A DNA stretch of 53,376 bases from Bifidobacterium pongonis (GTDB taxonomy: Bacteria; Actinomycetota; Actinomycetes; Actinomycetales; Bifidobacteriaceae). The notes below the pieces were generated by a model. That model had not been told where the DNA came from. It was given only the letters and a program-made list of their open reading frames with translations, and did not search any database. Positions 17,733 to 26,646 of the stretch are shown piece after piece. The stretch lies in contig NZ_JAHBBE010000017.1 in assembly GCF_019331805.1 (NCBI RefSeq), positions 1 through 53,376 of the forward strand, given 5' to 3'. The translations under genes and the position numbers were made by a program. Every line of letters begins with the position of its first letter. Position 1 is the stretch's first letter.

Positions 17733-17761
17733 CCCGTGGCACACCCCTTGTGTGCCACGGG
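17733..17761. promoter_or_regulatory. Hairpin in the leader of the permease gene
   Basis: A perfect 11-bp stem CCCGTGGCACA/TGTGCCACGGG with a 7-base loop ends only a few bases upstream of the permease GGAGG. On the plus strand it is followed by CTTTCTTTT, which would look like a terminator, but no plus-strand gene lies upstream. It could modulate permease expression or be a dnaG-permease boundary. Confidence 0.5.
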
Positions 17762-17976
17762 CTTTCTTTTCAAATGCCGTACTTACTTTACTCGATGCCA
17801 TGCCTACACGTCACTCCGGCGTTGCTGGCGGTTCACCCGCCGTCCACCCCTCAGCCACCTGATAGACAACCGCCGGGCAACTGTTGGGACAGCCGTTATG
17901 CAACTGTTGACTATCCGATGCGAACCCGACGATTCAAGCGAATCTGTCGAATCTGTCGAATCTGCAATCTGCCGAT

Positions 17977-20040
17977 TCAGTCCACGTTATTGCCGTGCAC
18001 CTGATTCTGCAGGTTCTTACGCGACGCCTCCATGGACGTGATCGTGCCGAGCAGCGCGATCTTCTCCTCGCCATCCGGCAAACGCGACATACGCGCCTTG
18101 GCCGAGGCGATGCGACGCATCAGACTCATATCCAGCAAGCGGGCGAGCAGTTCCGAAGCGTACTGCAATTCGGCCTTGGTCGCCGGCGCGGGCCCCTGCA
18201 TACCGTTCTGCGCTCCCCCGTTCCCGGAGCCGTCGCCATTCGCGGAACCGTCCGCAAGCGGCAACGGCATGACGGCCAGCTCGTTGATCGCCGATTCAAG
18301 CATCGGACCACCCGCCTTGGTGAGATTATGCATCCACAGCCCTTGCGGGGTGGTGACCTCCGGCAGACCGCCGGCCGCGGCCACCGCCTGGAACAGCGTA
18401 CGGAAAATCGGGGTTTCGAAACTGGACGGCGTCAACGAGGCGAACCATTCGCGGTTGATGGCGTTGGGAATCTGGATGAGCACGGCCATGAACTGCTCTT
18501 CGGCGATGAACACGGCATCATCCATACGGTAGAACGTCTGCCGTTCCGCATTCCCACGCTCGATAAGCCGCCTGCGTTCGGGCGTCATGCTCCTGTCATC
18601 CCGCTGCGGGGAGGAGAAACGGCGTTTCGGCGCATACGCGTCCTCGTCACGCACATGCATCTGCCGCTTGCAACGCTCCACCTCACGGCGCATCATGTCC
18701 AGATCGATGCCGCCGATACGTCTGACCGCCTGCCGCATATACAGGTCGACCTGCGAACGGTCGCGGATCTGCGCGATCAGCGGGGCCGTGGCCTTGACCG
18801 CGCCCAGACGACCCGTACTGTAACTGGTGTCGAAACGCTCGATCGCGGCGTCGATGACGAAATCGTACAGGGGTTTCGCATTGGTGACGAGCGCGCGAAC
18901 CGCCTCATCACCCTGTTCGATGCGCAGATCGCACGGGTCGAGATTGTTCTCGGCCACCGCCACGAACGTCTGCGACAGGAACGCCGGATCCAGACCGAAC
19001 GCGTGCAACGCGGCCTTCTGACCGGCGGCGTCGCCATCGAACGTGAACACGATGCGCGAACTGATCGGCTGACCGTCGACCTTCCGCGGGCCCACCAGCT
19101 GGATCGCGCCCATCGAATCATCCGCCACCAGCCTGCGCACGATCTTCGCGTGCTCCTCGCCGAACGCGGTACCGCAGGTGGCGATCGCCGTATCCACGCC
19201 GGCCAGATGCATGGCCATCACATCGGTATACCCTTCGACGATCACGGCCTGACGCTTCTTCACAATGGCCTGCTTGGCCAGATCGATGCCGTACAACACC
19301 TGGTTCTTGTGGTACAGCTGCGTGTCCGGAGTGTTGATGTACTTCGCGGCGATCTGATCGTCCTCATACAGTTTGCGCGCACCGAACCCGAGCGTACGGC
19401 CCGTCGAATCGCGGATCGGCCAAGTGACACGCCCACGGAAATAGTCGTAAATGCCACGCTGACCCTGCCTGGCCAAACCGGCGTCCAGCATCTCCTGTTG
19501 CGTGAACCCCTGCGACGCGAGATGACGCACCAGATTATCCCAACCCTGCGGCGCATACCCGCAGCCGAAGCGCTCGCAATCAGCCTGCGTGAAAGTGCGC
19601 CCACCAAGCAGCTTGCGTGCGGCGAGTGCCTCCTTCGTCATGATCTGGCTGACGAAGAACCGTTGGGCGGCCTCGTTCGCCTCCAGCAGCCTGGCGCGTT
19701 TGGAACCGGAGTGTTCGGCGCGTTTGGAACCGTTCTGCTCGTAATGCAGTTCGATATGGTATTTGTCCGCCAGCAGTTCCACCGCTTCGCGGAAGTCGAT
19801 GTTCTCCTGCTCCTCCACGAACTTGAAGACGTCGCCGCCCAGACCGCAGCCGAAGCAATGCCACACGCCGAGCGCGGGACGCACGTTGAAGCTGCCGGTC
19901 TTCTCGTCATGGAAGGGGCACAATCCGACGAAGGTCCCGGTTCCCGAAGGCTTGAGCGAAACGGAGGCGGATACGATGTCGTAAAGGTCCGCGGCCGCGC
20001 GCACCTTTTCCACATCCTCTTTCAGAATCATTCCCGGCAT
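17977..20040 (-). CDS. dnaG: DNA primase
   Basis: This 687-residue primase makes RNA primers at the replication fork. The N-terminal CHC2 zinc ribbon has C41, H44, C62 and C65 (CPFH...CFGC). The catalytic core contains YPVFRDRV-like TWPIRDSTGRTLGFGAR. The TOPRIM domain has VIVEGYTDV (Glu) and the metal-binding FTFDGDAAG. An insert AIQLVGPRKVDGQPISSR separates the TOPRIM strands, as seen in some actinobacterial primases. The C-terminal part with a Gly/Asn-rich linker is probably the DnaB-interacting region. ATG 20040 follows GGTGG; the frame stays open further upstream without family sequence. A perfect 12-bp hairpin ends about 20 bases before the start. Confidence 0.96.
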   Translation of the reverse strand: MPGMILKEDVEKVRAAADLYDIVSASVSLKPSGTGTFVGLCPFHDEKTGSFNVRPALGVWHCFGCGLGGDVFKFVEEQENIDFREAVELLADKYHIELHYEQNGSKRAEHSGSKRARLLEANEAAQRFFVSQIMTKEALAARKLLGGRTFTQADCERFGCGYAPQGWDNLVRHLASQGFTQQEMLDAGLARQGQRGIYDYFRGRVTWPIRDSTGRTLGFGARKLYEDDQIAAKYINTPDTQLYHKNQVLYGIDLAKQAIVKKRQAVIVEGYTDVMAMHLAGVDTAIATCGTAFGEEHAKIVRRLVADDSMGAIQLVGPRKVDGQPISSRIVFTFDGDAAGQKAALHAFGLDPAFLSQTFVAVAENNLDPCDLRIEQGDEAVRALVTNAKPLYDFVIDAAIERFDTSYSTGRLGAVKATAPLIAQIRDRSQVDLYMRQAVRRIGGIDLDMMRREVERCKRQMHVRDEDAYAPKRRFSSPQRDDRSMTPERRRLIERGNAERQTFYRMDDAVFIAEEQFMAVLIQIPNAINREWFASLTPSSFETPIFRTLFQAVAAAGGLPEVTTPQGLWMHNLTKAGGPMLESAINELAVMPLPLADGSANGDGSGNGGAQNGMQGPAPATKAELQYASELLARLLDMSLMRRIASAKARMSRLPDGEEKIALLGTITSMEASRKNLQNQVHGNNVD

Positions 20041-20061
20041 AATCCACCACCCTAGCAGCCA

Positions 20062-20095
20062 ACCGCCCCACGTGCCGGAAGCGACGTGGGGCGGT
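20062..20095. terminator. Hairpin between the ABC ATPase gene and dnaG
   Basis: A perfect 12-bp stem (ACCGCCCCACGT, 20062-20073, with 20084-20095) and a 10-base loop lie 22 bases upstream of the dnaG start. It could end the upstream ABC transcript or act in the dnaG leader. The minus-strand tail (TGGCTGCT) is not a good T-tract. Confidence 0.4.
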
Positions 20096-20112
20096 CGGGA
20101 AGGCCGCCTCGC

Positions 20113-20211
20113 CATATGGCTACGCTGGGAAGCCGTCAGCGTAGCCGAACCGGGAAGGCATCGCCAACTCGCTACGCTTACGCCCAGTCAGCGTAGACAG
20201 ATGGCGACGCC
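20113..20211. repeat. Palindromic intergenic repeat (copy 1 of 2), nested hairpins
   Basis: GGCTACGCTG (20118-20127) pairs with CAGCGTAGCC (20137-20146). A second CTACGCT/AGCGTAG pair lies at 20172-20196, flanked by GGCATCGCCA and TGGCGACGCC. Bases 20113-20165 match 28882-28934 at about 85 percent. Confidence 0.8.
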
Positions 20212-20261
20212 CCGCCCGAATCCCCTTGCACCCTTCTGTCGGGCACGCACACCTTCAGCAA

Positions 20262-20891
20262 TCAGCTCATAACCCGGCCATTTTCCACATACAAGGTATG
20301 GTCGGCGATCTCCTGCAACTCCGTTCCCTGATGCGAGGCGATAATCACCGCGTTTCCACGCTCCTTCTGCCGTCTCATCTCCTGCTGAAACGCCGCCACG
20401 GATTCACGATCCAACCCATTCATCGGTTCATCAAGCAGAATCAGACGCTGATGCTCCATAAGCGCCTGCACAATCGCCAACTTCTGACGCATGCCCAGCG
20501 AGAACGATTTCACCTTGTCATCGCGATGCTGCCACAAACCAAACACCCTCATAAGCCGTTCCGTCTCCGCCTCATCAAACCCACCGTCAAGTCCGGCAAG
20601 ATAGTTCAAGTTCCCCCAAGCCGTATCCGCCCCGATGAACCCGGGATGCTCGATGAGCACGCCGATTTTCTCCGGCAACGCCTCATTGAACACCACCGGC
20701 TTGCCTCCAATGAGCACCCGCCCGTCGGTAGGCCGGATGAAACCGCATATCGCTCGCAGAAGCATGGTCTTGCCGGAACCGTTTGGCCCCACCAACCCAT
20801 AGATCTCGCCGCGTTCGAACCCGCAATCCACACGGTCGAGCACGGTTTTACGCTTGATTACCTTGGTGTACTCATGGACCTCAACATACAT
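20262..20891 (-). CDS. ABC exporter ATP-binding protein (short, immunity-type)
   Basis: This 209-residue ATPase has Walker A GPNGSGKT, a Q-loop replaced by ...IEHPGFIG, a degenerate signature SFSLGMRQKLAI and Walker B LILLDEPMNGLD, followed by an H-loop (IIASHQG). The short length and SLGM-type signature match ATPases of bacitracin/lantibiotic self-protection and other ABC-2 exporters. It is the last gene after three membrane subunits (20913-23099) and a two-component system. ATG 20891 follows AAAGGAG, 21 bases beyond the preceding stop. Confidence 0.9.
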   Translation of the reverse strand: MYVEVHEYTKVIKRKTVLDRVDCGFERGEIYGLVGPNGSGKTMLLRAICGFIRPTDGRVLIGGKPVVFNEALPEKIGVLIEHPGFIGADTAWGNLNYLAGLDGGFDEAETERLMRVFGLWQHRDDKVKSFSLGMRQKLAIVQALMEHQRLILLDEPMNGLDRESVAAFQQEMRRQKERGNAVIIASHQGTELQEIADHTLYVENGRVMS

Positions 20892-20912
20892 GGTTTCTCT
20901 CCTTTGATAACT

Positions 20913-21560
20913 TCAGATGATTTCCATCCGCCTGCATAGCGGTACGAAGGAAGCGATGACCGTCATCGCGGCAAGGTTGAAGACGATCAGCCAATACGGC
21001 AATCCGCAAAACGAGTCGGTCATCAGCCATGATTCAACCGGCTTCACCGACTCCAGGATCACGCAGAGCATCAGAGCCGCGACATATCCTGCCGCACGAT
21101 TGCCGAGAAGTATCCCCACATCACGGATTGCGATGACAAGCAACAATTGCAATGCCGCACAGACGGCAGTACCTATCAGAGAGCCCCCTTCGCCCCATCC
21201 TCCGATGGCGCTCGCCGTCAACAGCAGCGGAACACCGGTGAAAGCCAGGCAATATGCAACCAGACGAATCAGATAACGCCAGACTTTCCTACACACGCCA
21301 CGCCTCCGTATGCATGCCATCGCGTTATTCGACAGCAAAATCGAGCAGGGCCATTCCATGATGATCAGCATGCCAAATACCAGAAACGCCAGAGGCACCC
21401 TATTGGCGAGCAACGGCCAGTCGCCAGTATCGTCCGCATTGCCGAAGCATCCGAGGAAAACCGATTTCGAAGGTTCTCGAATCAAATATTCGAAAACCAC
21501 AGCGGCATACGGAACGCACAGAAGGCCACGGCATACGACCCGTTGCATGGCCCTACTCAC
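20913..21560 (-). CDS. ABC exporter membrane subunit, third of three
   Basis: This 215-residue protein has about six hydrophobic segments (for example LAFLVFGMLIIMEWPCSILL and AAALQLLLVIAIRDVGILLG-like stretches). No specific family motif is recognised beyond an ABC-2-like permease. The start is GTG 21560, overlapping the previous stop by four bases (GTGA) with AAAGGTGG just upstream, so it is translationally coupled. Its close neighbour is the ATPase, so it is presumably one of that exporter's membrane subunits. Confidence 0.7.
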   Translation of the reverse strand: MSRAMQRVVCRGLLCVPYAAVVFEYLIREPSKSVFLGCFGNADDTGDWPLLANRVPLAFLVFGMLIIMEWPCSILLSNNAMACIRRRGVCRKVWRYLIRLVAYCLAFTGVPLLLTASAIGGWGEGGSLIGTAVCAALQLLLVIAIRDVGILLGNRAAGYVAALMLCVILESVKPVESWLMTDSFCGLPYWLIVFNLAAMTVIASFVPLCRRMEII

Positions 21561-22282
21561 AGCGAACCACCTTTCATATGGTCTTTTCGCCCGCACACCG
21601 CCCTGTTCGATATCGAAAGCACCGGGTACACCACGATGAAAACCAGGCATTTGACGCCGATCGCCATACGGATATCGCCCGGCATGGGGTAGGAAAAGAA
21701 AAACGCCAACTCCAGCCAAATATCAGGCAAGCCGGTCAAAGCCCACGGAAGCAGCACCACGGCGGCGAGCATCACGGGCATCACCCGCCCCCACGCAACG
21801 CCAAAGGCAATCATGAGGTGCATCACCGATCCAAGCACGACCAAGGCGAGTAGCGTCTGCACGAACAGCCACAACGGCCAGAAGCCGTTTGCGGACGGCA
21901 ATGCGCCCTTACTCATCGCCCGGCACAGCACCGCATAGAACGCACTGTAATAGCAGGAAACCAACGCCGCCGCACACCATAGCCACGCGTTGTTGACACG
22001 CGATTGCGAAGAGGCGGAACGTCTCGTCAATTCCATCGGCGAACGGTCCACCGTACCAAACCACAGCAGGAATATGAAAGTCGGCGCGACCCACACACCC
22101 CAAAACGTGGGGCTAAGAAAGCCTCCAACCACGTTCCCCGCTGCCAGCGATTGCGGAACATATGCCACCATGCGCAACGATGACAATACGACAACCACGG
22201 CGCACAGCGCCCTCTCCCACAGCGGAGAGAATCTCCATAAGTGCCGCCATTCATAGAGCATCTCTGCGAAGTTCAATCTCAT
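21557..22282 (-). CDS. ABC exporter membrane subunit, second of three
   Basis: This 241-residue polytopic protein has about six membrane segments and no recognisable catalytic motif. ATG 22282 (MRLNFAEML) has GGAG at good spacing and overlaps the end of the preceding gene by 32 bases; a TTG 15 bases upstream is less likely. In length and position it resembles the permeases of three-component immunity-type exporters. Cargo is unknown. Confidence 0.7.
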   Translation of the reverse strand: MRLNFAEMLYEWRHLWRFSPLWERALCAVVVVLSSLRMVAYVPQSLAAGNVVGGFLSPTFWGVWVAPTFIFLLWFGTVDRSPMELTRRSASSQSRVNNAWLWCAAALVSCYYSAFYAVLCRAMSKGALPSANGFWPLWLFVQTLLALVVLGSVMHLMIAFGVAWGRVMPVMLAAVVLLPWALTGLPDIWLELAFFFSYPMPGDIRMAIGVKCLVFIVVYPVLSISNRAVCGRKDHMKGGSL

Positions 22283-23099
22283 ACAATGCTCCAGCAAGAA
22301 TAAGAAACAGCATTACGTTGGCCCCAGCGCCCCATACGCCATAGGATCCGGAATCGGCGCTGAAATTCAGGAAAACCACCTGGCTGAATTCGTTGGCGAC
22401 CAACTGGGCACGCAACGGCAGAATCGCAGGCAACAGCCAGATCAGCAACGACACCGCAAAAGGAACCAGTATCTCCACGTATCGTTTCCCGATGAACGCC
22501 GACGCGCCGATCGCAAGGCAGGCATACGCTCCGGAAAGCATGAATATCAGCGCGAAGACAACCACCAACATCAGCGGCTGGCTGGTTTCGTATAGGGGAT
22601 ACAGCCATGAGTCCGCCCGGATGACCGGGTAGTACGTGAAATACGGGTTCGTCGCAATATGATCGACGCCATCGATAAACGACATGTGCGGCTGACGAAT
22701 AACCGCGATCACCAGATTGAGCAGCAGAGGAAGAACCCCACCCAATCCTCCCAGCACAAATCCGGCACAAAACGATGAGCGCAGCACGTCGCGCCGCCCA
22801 GTACGGGTGAGCATCATACGCAAACGGCCGCTGTTCTTCTCATCCGAGTACAGTCCGCCACCAGCCAAAGCCGCGATGCACGGCAACAGCATGCAATATA
22901 TGGCACCACCGGCGCCCACATCGCTGAACAGCATCATGTAGCGGAGGAACGTGGGCTCGGATTCCGGTAATACGAATGTGGCGTGAAATGTCGTCCAATA
23001 ATTCAGCGCTATCAGCACTATTCCGATGCCGGCGATGGCAGGGAATCTCCAACTTCGGAGCGTTCTGGACAGCTGTTGGCGCACTAATGAAACACTCAT
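22251..23099 (-). CDS. ABC-2-type membrane subunit, first of three
   Basis: This 282-residue membrane protein follows the ABC-2 permease plan: an N-terminal cytosolic helix, a first membrane span (AIAGIGIVLIALNYW), the loop GGGLYSDEKNSGRLRMMLTRTGRRDVL and about five later spans. The loop just after the second span, with E-K-G-R, is the usual coupling region. ATG 23099 has no ribosome site and lies only about 12 bases past the terminator of the kinase gene. A TATCTT hexamer six bases before the ATG suggests a possible leaderless start. Confidence 0.75.
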   Translation of the reverse strand: MSVSLVRQQLSRTLRSWRFPAIAGIGIVLIALNYWTTFHATFVLPESEPTFLRYMMLFSDVGAGGAIYCMLLPCIAALAGGGLYSDEKNSGRLRMMLTRTGRRDVLRSSFCAGFVLGGLGGVLPLLLNLVIAVIRQPHMSFIDGVDHIATNPYFTYYPVIRADSWLYPLYETSQPLMLVVVFALIFMLSGAYACLAIGASAFIGKRYVEILVPFAVSLLIWLLPAILPLRAQLVANEFSQVVFLNFSADSGSYGVWGAGANVMLFLILAGALYEIELRRDAL

Positions 23100-23110
23100 A
23101 CCGCAAAGAT

Positions 23111-23137
23111 AAAAAAAGGCGCGGCAATGCCGCGCCC
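23111..23137 (-). terminator. Terminator between the sensor kinase and the ABC permeases
   Basis: A perfect GGCGCGGC/GCCGCGCC stem with a 3-base loop (23118-23136) is followed on the minus strand by seven T residues (23117-23111). It starts about eight bases past the kinase stop and splits the two-component system from the exporter genes unless it is read through. Confidence 0.88.
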
Positions 23138-23144
23138 GCAATAA

Positions 23145-24377
23145 TCATACGAATGGGCAGACTTTGGCCCACGGTAGTTCTATCGCGATGGACCATTCGC
23201 CATCCTCCGTGCACCATTCGGCAGTGCCTCCGGCATTGCGAACGATATTCGACAGGTCACGCAGTCCGAAACCCGAGGAGAGCACACCCTCCCCGCATGT
23301 CTTCCCCACTCGACTGCCATCACCGCATCCGTTGGACGACATAATCGTCGTCCGATCCGCGTCAATCACCACAGTCATGGCGTAATCACCGGGAACGGCA
23401 TGCTTTGCGATATTCGATCCCAGTTCGCCGACAATGGTGCATACCAGTCGGCCCCACTGCCGGGTAGGACAGCCGCCACGGTCGATCAGCATGGCCTCGC
23501 CGGTAAAACCGAGCGCGGCCAGCCGGTCGCTCACCTCTTTCAATACCGCTCTCACCTCGCCCGTGCGGGAACGATCATCGTCACGGCTCGTATCCGGCAT
23601 GCTCGCCTTTGACAGCGCTCCCATGCTTTGCGCATCAGTATCATCGATTCGATTCGTAACCGGAACGATCACCTCCGAGCGCAAGGCTTTCAACGCCTGC
23701 TCTACAAGTCGTTCGACCCGCTCATCATGCTCGCCCTGCTCGCTACGGCACAGCAGAACCGCATAGCTCAACGTATTCGCCACGGAATCGTGCAACGTAT
23801 GCATCATGCGCAATTGTTCTTTCCGATAGGCGATCTCGCGATCAGCCAACCGTTGACGCAACAGCAGACCCTGCCATTCGCGCACCACCAATCCGCAAAG
23901 CAACGCGACACAATACGGAGCCAAAACGGTAAGCAGCGAAACCGGATCCGGAAAGTAACCATCGCTCTTCGTCAAAAGCACGGCAACGGTTCCGGCAAGA
24001 ACGACAGCCAGACATGCGCAGGCCTTCCTCCGACTCCCCCGCCAAGCCAGCAACGCCAACGCATAACACGTTCCGATATATTCCGGCCCATTGCCCGGAA
24101 TCGGGGCGGCGAAAGCAATCACGTTGAACACGCATATCGCATAAGCGGCGGCGATAGGAGCACATGGCAGAGCCAGATACAGGATCACACGCGCCACCGC
24201 CAACGCCCATGGCGCCCATGGCACAAGCATGGATATGCCGCTGGAATCCCCATACAGCCCCCAGGCGGAACATGCGGCGTAGATGATGCCCACGCAGGAG
24301 ACGAGGATATCGACGAAATTGACATCGTTCCTCATCCTCCGGAAAATCAGGCGAACGTCATGAGAGCCTTTGCCCAC
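23145..24377 (-). CDS. Sensor histidine kinase of the NarL-partner (HisKA_3-like) type
   Basis: This membrane kinase of about 410 residues has about five or six N-terminal spans, then the dimerisation/phosphoacceptor segment RMMHTLHDSVANTLS. The phosphoacceptor His is near residue 196. A divergent HATPase domain follows, with the N-box ELGSNIAKHA and G-box GFGLRDLSNIV. It overlaps the stop region of the response-regulator gene. The best start is GTG 24377, with AAGGGA upstream. An internal ATG at 24335 sits too close to its GGAGG. Together with the regulator it probably senses an envelope signal such as a peptide and controls the exporter downstream. Confidence 0.82.
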   Translation of the reverse strand: MGKGSHDVRLIFRRMRNDVNFVDILVSCVGIIYAACSAWGLYGDSSGISMLVPWAPWALAVARVILYLALPCAPIAAAYAICVFNVIAFAAPIPGNGPEYIGTCYALALLAWRGSRRKACACLAVVLAGTVAVLLTKSDGYFPDPVSLLTVLAPYCVALLCGLVVREWQGLLLRQRLADREIAYRKEQLRMMHTLHDSVANTLSYAVLLCRSEQGEHDERVERLVEQALKALRSEVIVPVTNRIDDTDAQSMGALSKASMPDTSRDDDRSRTGEVRAVLKEVSDRLAALGFTGEAMLIDRGGCPTRQWGRLVCTIVGELGSNIAKHAVPGDYAMTVVIDADRTTIMSSNGCGDGSRVGKTCGEGVLSSGFGLRDLSNIVRNAGGTAEWCTEDGEWSIAIELPWAKVCPFV

Positions 24378-24378
24378 G

Positions 24379-24981
24379 TCAGATGATTCCCTTTTTGACG
24401 CACAAACCAATCGCCTGCGAACGATTATGAACACCCAACTTCTTATAGGCACTATTCATGTGCGTTTTCACGGTCCCCTCGCTCATGTGCAACTGCCGTG
24501 CCACTGCCAGAACCGTTCGGCCTTTAAGAAAAAGCGTCAGCACCTGCCGTTCGGTTTCGGTAAGCGTGAGGTTGGCAGCCGACACGCCACCATCAATCCA
24601 CTCAATCGCTTCCTCGTCATGTGCCGCCGCACCGATACGATGCACCAATCGTTCGACTGGCACATCCTTATGGACGATGGAACTCATCCCGACATCATGC
24701 ATTCGCGCGGTGTCGACGGCAAAAGCGGTCATACCGACAATAACGAGACCCGGCCAACGTCGATGCAGCGTTCCGGACAGCGCGAAACCATCCGCTCCTG
24801 GCATCTCCATGTCCGTCAGCACGACATTCGGACGGCATGAATCGCGGTTGCACAGGTCAATGGCGTCAGCAGCACCGGTAACCGACCACAGCACCTTCAA
24901 AGGTGCCTGACGCTGAATGAGAACATTCTCAATGGCCTGCGCAACCAAGGGGTCATTATCGACAATGCCCAACGAAAGCAT
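24379..24981 (-). CDS. Response regulator, NarL/FixJ family
   Basis: This 200-residue protein has a receiver domain (residues 1-120) with acidic D8 and D10, phosphoacceptor D57 in VVLTDMEMPG, T85 and K105. A LuxR-type helix-turn-helix follows at about 137-195 (LTLTETERQVLTLFLKGRTVLAVAR, then SEGTVKTHMNSAYKKLGV). It is the first gene of a kinase-exporter block and is likely to activate the exporter genes when phosphorylated by the adjacent kinase. The ATG at 24981 has AGGAATG upstream. Confidence 0.92.
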   Translation of the reverse strand: MLSLGIVDNDPLVAQAIENVLIQRQAPLKVLWSVTGAADAIDLCNRDSCRPNVVLTDMEMPGADGFALSGTLHRRWPGLVIVGMTAFAVDTARMHDVGMSSIVHKDVPVERLVHRIGAAAHDEEAIEWIDGGVSAANLTLTETERQVLTLFLKGRTVLAVARQLHMSEGTVKTHMNSAYKKLGVHNRSQAIGLCVKKGII

Positions 24982-25001
24982 ACCGCCAGCATTCCTCGCG
25001 T

Positions 25002-26360
25002 TTACAGGATGCTTGCCGGGTCGAGCTTGGCGAGATCCTCGGCGGGCAGCACTTCGGGCGCATGCTCATACAGGCGAGGAATGCGATTGCGCAGGCAGGT
25101 GAAGATCTCATAGCTGATGGTGTCGGCGGCGCGAGCCCAATCGTCGGCCGTGGGCTCGCCATAATCCTCGCCACGACCGGGGCCGAACAGCTCCACCGTA
25201 TCGCCTTCGGCGATGCCCAGCTCGGCGGCGGAACCATGCAGATCGAGAATGAACTGATCCATGCACACGCGACCGGACACATGGTAGACGCGCGGCCCCT
25301 GCGTGGTCATCACACGCACCGGGCCACCCGGCTTCTCCACATGCTTGGCACCCTCCATATCGAAACCGGACGCGGAACGGTGAATGCCATCCGCATAACC
25401 CAACGGCACGATCGCGGTCGACGTGTTCTCCGGGGTCAAGTACGTGCGGCCATACGAAATGCCATGCCCCGCTTCGACATCCTTGACCGTGCCCAACTGC
25501 GCCTGCAACCGCATCGCCGGCTTGAGCTTATAGGTATTCGGCGTACCCATCGCCGGATCCGGCTCATAGCCGTACAGGCCGATACCGGGGCGGGTGAGTT
25601 CGAAATGGATCTCCGGACGATCCAACGTGGCCGCCGTATTGGCAAGATGACGGATGCTCGGCGCGATGCCGGCCTGCTTCATGCGATCGGTGAACGCGTT
25701 GAAATTCGCGATCTGACGTTCGGTGGATGCCACGAATTCCGGAACATCCGGACTGTCGGCCACGGCGAGATGGCTCCACTGGCCGATGACCTCGATCACA
25801 CCCTCCTTGGCCAACGGCACCAGCTTGTCAAGCGCCGCACCGAAACCCTCCGGCGTGAAACCGTTACGGCCGAAACCGGAATCGACCTTCACATGCACGC
25901 GGGCCGGCTTGCTCATCTTGCGCGCAGCCTCAGCCACGGCATCAATGCCCGGCAAGGAACCGACCGACACGTCGATATCGTTATCGATAAGCTCATCGAA
26001 CGGCACCGCAGTGCCGTTGTACACCCACGTGAGAATGTGGCAGCGGTCAGCACCGATGCCAAGCTTGCGCAGCAGCAGCGCCTCGTGCGATTGCGCGGTG
26101 CCAAGCCATGTGGCGCCTCCCGCCAGAGCGGCGAGCGCCGACGGCAGCAGACCGTGGCCGTACGCGTCCGCCTTGACCACGCCCATCACGGCAGTACCGG
26201 AATCCGGCCCGCCCACCGTGGCGACGAGGTGACGCATATTGTCACGCATCGCCTTGAGATCGACGATCGCCTGCGCCGGGTACTGGCGGCAGGCGGCCTC
26301 ATAATTGGCTTTACCTTGTTCGGATGAAAACGCGATTTCTGGTGCTGCATTCATACTCAT
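25002..26360 (-). CDS. alr: Alanine racemase
   Basis: This 452-residue PLP enzyme interconverts L- and D-alanine for peptidoglycan. The PLP lysine K63 lies in VVKADAYGHG. The second catalytic tyrosine is in the GISYGRTY segment, and the C-terminal domain has VSGRVCMDQ. It is longer than the usual 360-380 residues, mainly through an N-terminal extension of about 25 residues and a D/A-rich tail. I chose ATG 26360, with GGGGAA upstream; ATG 26354 is also possible. The frame continues to 26798 with no family sequence. It diverges from the APC permease. Confidence 0.95.
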   Translation of the reverse strand: MSMNAAPEIAFSSEQGKANYEAACRQYPAQAIVDLKAMRDNMRHLVATVGGPDSGTAVMGVVKADAYGHGLLPSALAALAGGATWLGTAQSHEALLLRKLGIGADRCHILTWVYNGTAVPFDELIDNDIDVSVGSLPGIDAVAEAARKMSKPARVHVKVDSGFGRNGFTPEGFGAALDKLVPLAKEGVIEVIGQWSHLAVADSPDVPEFVASTERQIANFNAFTDRMKQAGIAPSIRHLANTAATLDRPEIHFELTRPGIGLYGYEPDPAMGTPNTYKLKPAMRLQAQLGTVKDVEAGHGISYGRTYLTPENTSTAIVPLGYADGIHRSASGFDMEGAKHVEKPGGPVRVMTTQGPRVYHVSGRVCMDQFILDLHGSAAELGIAEGDTVELFGPGRGEDYGEPTADDWARAADTISYEIFTCLRNRIPRLYEHAPEVLPAEDLAKLDPASIL

Positions 26361-26646
26361 GGTTCCCCATTGTCGCGCGCCCCGGTAACAAATACGCGCA
26401 AGAATCGCCAAAACACGAGAACAGTTCCATATATGGCGTATATGGCAAGGCGGCGGGACATATGGCGAGACATATGGCGAGACGCGACGGCCGTTTTTCC
26501 GCCCGGGCACGTAGACTACGGAACCATGTCGCGGTTCGCCCCACGCAAGGCACCGCGCCGTTGATTTCTGGCGTTGAGGCGTGCCAGAGTCCCGGAACAC
26601 CGTCCGGTTCCTGCCCAAATTCCGCTTGTTTTCGAGAGAGAAACCA
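26361..26646. other. Divergent intergenic region alr / APC permease
   Basis: Between about 26431 and 26485 several short direct copies of (A)CATATGGCGAGA and ATATGGC occur. They may be binding sites or simple sequence. No ORF of interest was seen. Confidence 0.5.

Noticed and set aside
17930..17970. Short direct repeat GAATCTGTC x3 before dnaG's 3' end
   Set aside because: Only three short copies; too little to claim a function.
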